Positions 60,905 to 64,000 of a DNA stretch of 64,000 nucleotides are shown here, one piece after another. The notes beneath the pieces were generated by a model. The model was not told the origin of the DNA. It saw nothing but the letters and a program-made list of their open reading frames with translations, and did no database searches. How positions within the stretch are numbered: position 1 is the stretch's first letter; each line of letters opens with the position of its first letter. Position numbers and translations under genes: made by a program. Source of the DNA: CAWGXG01 sp963826505 (GTDB taxonomy: Bacteria; Chloroflexota; Anaerolineae; Aggregatilineales; Aggregatilineaceae); contig CAWGXG010000010.1 of the NCBI GenBank assembly GCA_963826505.1, positions 124,001-188,000 of the forward strand, given 5' to 3'.

Positions 60905-61696
60905 ATGACTCGCATCTTCATCAGCTATCGACGGGCCGACAGCGAAGGCTACGTCGGGCGGTTGTACGACCAACTCATTACCTACTATGACCAGGGTGAA
61001 GTCTTTCTCGATGTGGCCGCCATCACGCCGGGCGCGGATTTCGCCGACGCGATCGACGACGCGATCGCGTCCTGTACAGCGCTGCTGGCCGTCATCGGCC
61101 CCCAATGGCTGACCGTATCCGGCTCACACGGGCGTCGTCTGGACGAACCGGATGACTTCGTGCGGCGCGAAATCGCGGCGGCACTGCGTCATAACCTGTT
61201 GGTGATCCCGGTCCTGATCCAACGGGCCGAGATGCCCGCCGCCAGCCATCTGCCCGATCCCCTAAAACCGTTGGCGCGCTGCAACGCGATCGAGCTGAGC
61301 CACGACCGTTTTGCGTTCGACGTGGAACGGCTGGTGACGGCGCTGGGTGGCGCGCACGGTACGGTCGTCGTCATGGGGCCGATGGACAGCGCTGCCAAAG
61401 TTCTGGGACTGTCGGCGACGATGGGGCTGTTTCCGCTCAAAGTGTTGATCGATCGCCAGACGGCCGCGACGCTGACCGAAAAAGGCGCCACCGCCCTCCA
61501 GGTTGGGGCCGGGAAACACACCTTGCAGTTAGTCAGCGGCTCGTGGCAGCGGACGCAGTCCAACACGCTGAACTTCGAACTCAAAGGCGGTCAGCGGCAG
61601 GTGGTGTCTTTCGGGACGCGCTACAACAGCACACCGGGCGGGCGCAGCCAACTGGTCGTTACACTGGGGGTATGGGATATCACCGGCGGCACATGA
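60905..61696 (+). CDS. TIR-domain protein with C-terminal beta domain
   Basis: 263 aa. The TIR_2-type domain (1-140) reads TRIFISYRRADSEGYVGRLYDQL, VFLDVAAITPGADFADAIDDAI, LLAVIGPQWL and RRLDEPDDFVRREIAAALRHNLLVIPVL. The remainder (about 170-263) is beta-rich with a PEGA-like pattern (PLKVLIDRQTAATLTEKGATALQVGAGKHTLQLV). Bacterial TIR proteins can hydrolyse NAD+ in defence or act as signalling adaptors; the catalytic Glu cannot be fixed with certainty by eye. ATG 60905 follows GAGAGGAAGG, and the upstream in-frame extension lacks homology. Confidence 0.88.
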   Translation: MTRIFISYRRADSEGYVGRLYDQLITYYDQGEVFLDVAAITPGADFADAIDDAIASCTALLAVIGPQWLTVSGSHGRRLDEPDDFVRREIAAALRHNLLVIPVLIQRAEMPAASHLPDPLKPLARCNAIELSHDRFAFDVERLVTALGGAHGTVVVMGPMDSAAKVLGLSATMGLFPLKVLIDRQTAATLTEKGATALQVGAGKHTLQLVSGSWQRTQSNTLNFELKGGQRQVVSFGTRYNSTPGGRSQLVVTLGVWDITGGT

Positions 61697-61722
61697 CGCG
61701 ACCGGCTGGTGTTGGCGGGGTG

Positions 61723-62112
61723 TTACGACTGGCGATCCTTGAAAGCCTGCGTGTAAGCATCCATCAGCCACCCACTGTGGACGCGCACCAACAGCAGGCC
61801 GAGCTTCGTCTCCGACTGCTCGCGCAAGAATTCTTCGCGCGTGGATTGATCCCAGCTTTCCCACACGGCGCGGAAGGAGGGGCGATCGTACAGCGGACCG
61901 AGCACGTCTTGAGCGATCTCCGCTTCGAGCAGTTCCAGCTCACCGCCGTGCAGCATGCGTTTGACGCTGAGATAGGCCGGCACAAACACATCGTGCGTCA
62001 GCGGCCCCAGATCGGACAGCTCATAGCCTTTTGAATAGAAAAACTCGCGGAAATCGTCGTCTTCCCACAGCGCGTCCAAGACCGCGCTGGCGGCTTTGCA
62101 ATAACCACACAT
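61723..62112 (-). CDS. Unknown 129-aa protein with N-terminal CxxC
   Basis: Begins MCGYCKAASAVLDALWEDDD. The C-G-Y-C at residues 2-5 looks like a redox or metal site. The rest is helical and acidic (EFFYSKGYELSDLGPLTHDVF, LEAEIAQDVLGPLYDRPSF), ending in RVHSGWLMDAYTQAF. AGGA precedes ATG 62112. It is convergent with the TIR gene, 26 bases apart, and 108 bases downstream of the lipoprotein gene. No family recognised. Confidence 0.65.
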   Translation of the reverse strand: MCGYCKAASAVLDALWEDDDFREFFYSKGYELSDLGPLTHDVFVPAYLSVKRMLHGGELELLEAEIAQDVLGPLYDRPSFRAVWESWDQSTREEFLREQSETKLGLLLVRVHSGWLMDAYTQAFKDRQS

Positions 62113-62220
62113 CGCATCAGAATCCTAGAATATGGCCCCCGCTGCATGGCACTGCCAGGGCACACGTTGTGACACATCCCACCCTGATGTGATTATCCGT
62201 GTTGCGTACCGCCGTGCGCG

Positions 62221-63633
62221 TCATCCTGGCGGTGTGTAATATTCGATCAGAGCGTCCGCCAACTGGGGCAAACACCCGGTAACGTCGTACCACTGCGCGC
62301 CCGTCCCGACATTCCACAGCTCGAACCCCTGTACATACGGGTCTTCTTCGAGCTCGTACGTGTACTGGACGGCATCGCGCACCACATCGTCACACGTGGG
62401 AGGCAGCGTACCGCCGCCGATGCCCATCTCCGTGATGATGACCGGCAGATTGGCCGCTTCGGGCAGCACTTGCAGCAAGCGATCATGCAGAATCCGGTGG
62501 CGGAACACCAGCCACTTGTCGGACTCCGAGGCCAGGACGTTATCTTGCAGGCTGTAGGCGTGCATGGCGATGCCGTGCGTGCGCCCCGGCTGGCAGGGAT
62601 TCTCCGCCGCGTACTGGTAAGCGGGGAGCAGCGCGTCGAACATGCCCATATCGGGATGTCCGCCCGCGAACGAGAACAGCAGGAGACACTCGCCGCGCTG
62701 GTTGGCGATCTTCATGGCCTCGATGCTGAAGGCGTTCAACCATTCGAGCGTCGCCGCGCACTCATTGACGACTTCATAATAGTCGGCGTTGACCTTGCTC
62801 CAATAGGGTTGGAGCGCGTCGAGCCAGTGTTGGGCTGTCTCGGCGGGATCGGGCGATTCGTTGATTTCGATCGGGCAGTCGCCATAACGCCAGTCGTTGA
62901 TCAGCGAGCGGTACACGGTGATCGTTTCCGGCGATTCGATTTCGATCTGGTTGAGCATGTCCTCGGTGCCGTTCAGTCCTTTGATCGTCGCGACCGGGTG
63001 CCCGGCCTGCTTCATACGCCGGACATAGGTCATCACCTGATCGACGCTGGTCCCATTGAGGACGTGCAATCCGGCCAGCGCCGTATCAGTCATAGTCCCG
63101 GCCATGATGTCGCACGAGCGCATCGGCCCGACCTGGGCCGTCTCAACGCCATCCACAACCAGCGGCAGCCAGCCCGCGGGCGTACCCGCCCAGCGTGTGC
63201 CACTCGCATCGGTCGCGAACTGGGTGACGCCCAGGCGCTGATAATAAGGCGCGCTTCCGACGACAGCAGCACTTAAGTCTGGGGAAGCATACAACGACTG
63301 CGGTCCCACTTCGATCAGCAGCGTACACGCGCGCTCGTGGAGTTCGGTGGGCAGCGGCGTGAACAAGGGTTCCGGCGTGTAATTCGGCCCGGTGATCGGT
63401 CCCCATGTGACGCCGGGGGGCGCGGGCAGCGGCGTCGGCAGCGGCGTAATCGCATACTGGGTCGGCTGCTGCGCTACCGGGATCGGCGACGGTACAGGCG
63501 AGGCTGTGCTCGCCAGTGTGGGCGTGACAAAGACCGCAATCGGCTGCGGATCACCGCATGCCGCCAGCGCCAACACGCCGCTCAGCAGGAGTAGCAAAAC
63601 AAACAGACGTTGGTATTTGGTTAAGGTGATCAT
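62221..63633 (-). CDS. Glycoside hydrolase-like lipoprotein (clan GH-A) with SH3b-like domain
   Basis: 470 aa from ATG 63633. The lipoprotein signal peptide ends in LALAAC, and a Pro/Thr/Ser linker follows (about 35-100). An SH3b-like segment (about 105-165, QSLYASPDLSAAVVGSAPYYQRLG) precedes a (beta/alpha)8-type catalytic domain. The Glu in YYEVVNECAAT (acid/base) and in PVIITEMGIGGG (nucleophile) are the expected clan GH-A pair, 120-130 residues apart. The sugar substrate is unknown. An extended -10 box immediately upstream suggests a leaderless or near-leaderless mRNA. Confidence 0.82.
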   Translation of the reverse strand: MITLTKYQRLFVLLLLLSGVLALAACGDPQPIAVFVTPTLASTASPVPSPIPVAQQPTQYAITPLPTPLPAPPGVTWGPITGPNYTPEPLFTPLPTELHERACTLLIEVGPQSLYASPDLSAAVVGSAPYYQRLGVTQFATDASGTRWAGTPAGWLPLVVDGVETAQVGPMRSCDIMAGTMTDTALAGLHVLNGTSVDQVMTYVRRMKQAGHPVATIKGLNGTEDMLNQIEIESPETITVYRSLINDWRYGDCPIEINESPDPAETAQHWLDALQPYWSKVNADYYEVVNECAATLEWLNAFSIEAMKIANQRGECLLLFSFAGGHPDMGMFDALLPAYQYAAENPCQPGRTHGIAMHAYSLQDNVLASESDKWLVFRHRILHDRLLQVLPEAANLPVIITEMGIGGGTLPPTCDDVVRDAVQYTYELEEDPYVQGFELWNVGTGAQWYDVTGCLPQLADALIEYYTPPG

Positions 63634-63641
63634 CCTGAGAG

Positions 63642-63650
63642 TGTATACCA
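63642..63650 (-). promoter_or_regulatory. Extended -10 promoter directly before the lipoprotein ATG
   Basis: On the minus strand TGGTATACA (63650-63642) is followed by eight bases and the ATG at 63633. A TTGTTG about 18 bases upstream is a weak -35. The start site would fall at or within two bases of the ATG. Confidence 0.5.
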
Positions 63651-63692
63651 GCCCGGCCAACCGGACAACAATTTAGGAATGTACAAAACCGG

Positions 63693-64000
63693 TCACTCGT
63701 CGCCGTTTAGCAGGCCGCGCCGGGCCAGCAGATCGCTGATCTGCTCGAAGCTGATGCCGTAGCGCAGCGCGATTTCGCGCGCATAACTGCGTCCGCGCGG
63801 CGGTCCCGGCACGATGCGATACGTCTGGCGCGCGCCGTCCTGCTCTCCCGCCAGCGACACCAGGCTGACGATCGTGCTGTCGCCGGGCGTCTCCGCGTTG
63901 AGTGCCTCACAGCCTGCCGCCAGATCGTGCAAGATGGGTGGCGTAGATGGCGCGCGCGCCCAACCGTCGCAGCGCCCGCACCACGTCCTGCGCCAGATAC
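63693..64000 (-). CDS. MutS-type ATPase C-terminus, frameshifted and cut by window edge
   Basis: The last ~100 residues of a MutS family ATPase domain. The edge frame reads YLAQDVVRALRRLGARAIYATHL. The next frame continues HDLAAGCEALNAETPGDSTI, TYRIVPGPPRGRSYAREIALRYGIS and FEQISDLLARRGL. THLHD corresponds to the TH[FYL]H[ED] motif of MutS domain V. The join near 63931 contains an extra T (CTTGCAC for CTGCAC), a one-base frameshift. Mismatch repair or a MutS-related role cannot be distinguished from this part. Confidence 0.72.
   Translation of the reverse strand, partial: IWRRTWCGRCDGWARAPSTPPILHDLAAGCEALNAETPGDSTIVSLVSLAGEQDGARQTYRIVPGPPRGRSYAREIALRYGISFEQISDLLARRGLLNGDE

Noticed and set aside
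1..64000. CRISPR array, tRNA/rRNA genes, insertion sequences or prophage
   Set aside because: No regularly spaced repeats, no tRNA-like cloverleaf sequences, no transposase, integrase or phage structural genes were seen by eye.

Overview
The window reads as a chromosomal segment of a GC-rich, free-living bacterium. The gene content points to the phylum Chloroflexota, probably an Anaerolineae-like lineage: huge multi-GAF/PAS histidine kinases, a single-domain KaiC-like ATPase, secreted proteins with Thr/Pro linkers and SH3b/CARDB modules, and an rpsO-pnp pair. The lineage is inference from gene content, not a database result. No rRNA, tRNA, CRISPR array, insertion sequence or prophage was seen.

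Layout. 1-4.5 kb (minus): an edge-truncated MNT nucleotidyltransferase and a membrane histidine kinase. 4.8-7.9 kb (plus): methylmalonyl-CoA mutase B12-binding subunit, its GTPase chaperone MeaB, an NTF2-like protein and a secreted protein. 8.4-11.3 kb: secA with a clear terminator. 11.4-17.7 kb (plus): a tight cassette of a small winged-helix-like protein, a KaiC-like ATPase, two related small membrane proteins, a PAS/GAF histidine kinase and adenosine deaminase. 17.7-21.7 kb: a secreted tandem-repeat protein, an SRAP peptidase with a promoter that predicts a leaderless mRNA, an MBL hydrolase, a GNAT acetyltransferase and an unlisted 48-aa gene with its own promoter and terminator. 21.9-25.3 kb (minus): 58-aa membrane protein, NUDIX, LuxR-type regulator, HtrA-like protease and a frameshifted trypsin-like protease. 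25.6-28.7 kb: purC, purD, alkyladenine glycosylase and a BON-like protein. 29.2-36.8 kb: mostly envelope or secreted proteins, including a binding-protein/SH3b/CARDB fusion. 36.8-50.5 kb (minus): a beta-oxidation cluster (hydroxyacyl-CoA dehydrogenase/enoyl-CoA hydratase and thiolase) with a ~3355-aa histidine kinase between the two enzymes. 50.7-52.5 kb: a heavily frameshifted proS and a methyltransferase remnant. 52.5-60.6 kb: GYD protein, double-NYN protein, rpsO, pnp, an unlisted rpmJ (L36) and ribosomal protein S1. 60.7-64 kb: a TIR protein, a small CxxC protein, a glycoside hydrolase-like lipoprotein and an edge MutS-type ATPase.

Two themes stand out. Signalling is dense: three histidine kinases (one of ~10 kb), a KaiC-like ATPase, a LuxR regulator and a TIR protein. 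Frame disruptions are also unevenly distributed: about a dozen indels fall within 49.0-52.3 kb, across a fatty-acid oxidation gene, the essential proS and a methyltransferase fragment. Only isolated single-base shifts are seen elsewhere (near 22.25, 57.87 and 63.93 kb). I read the cluster as a low-quality assembly stretch rather than true decay, but the sequence alone cannot decide this.

The best candidates for something undescribed are the KaiC-like/twin-membrane/kinase cassette (11.4-17.7 kb), the giant kinase inside the beta-oxidation cluster, the self-contained 48-aa gene unit (21.34-21.69 kb), the structured pnp leader and the double-NYN protein.
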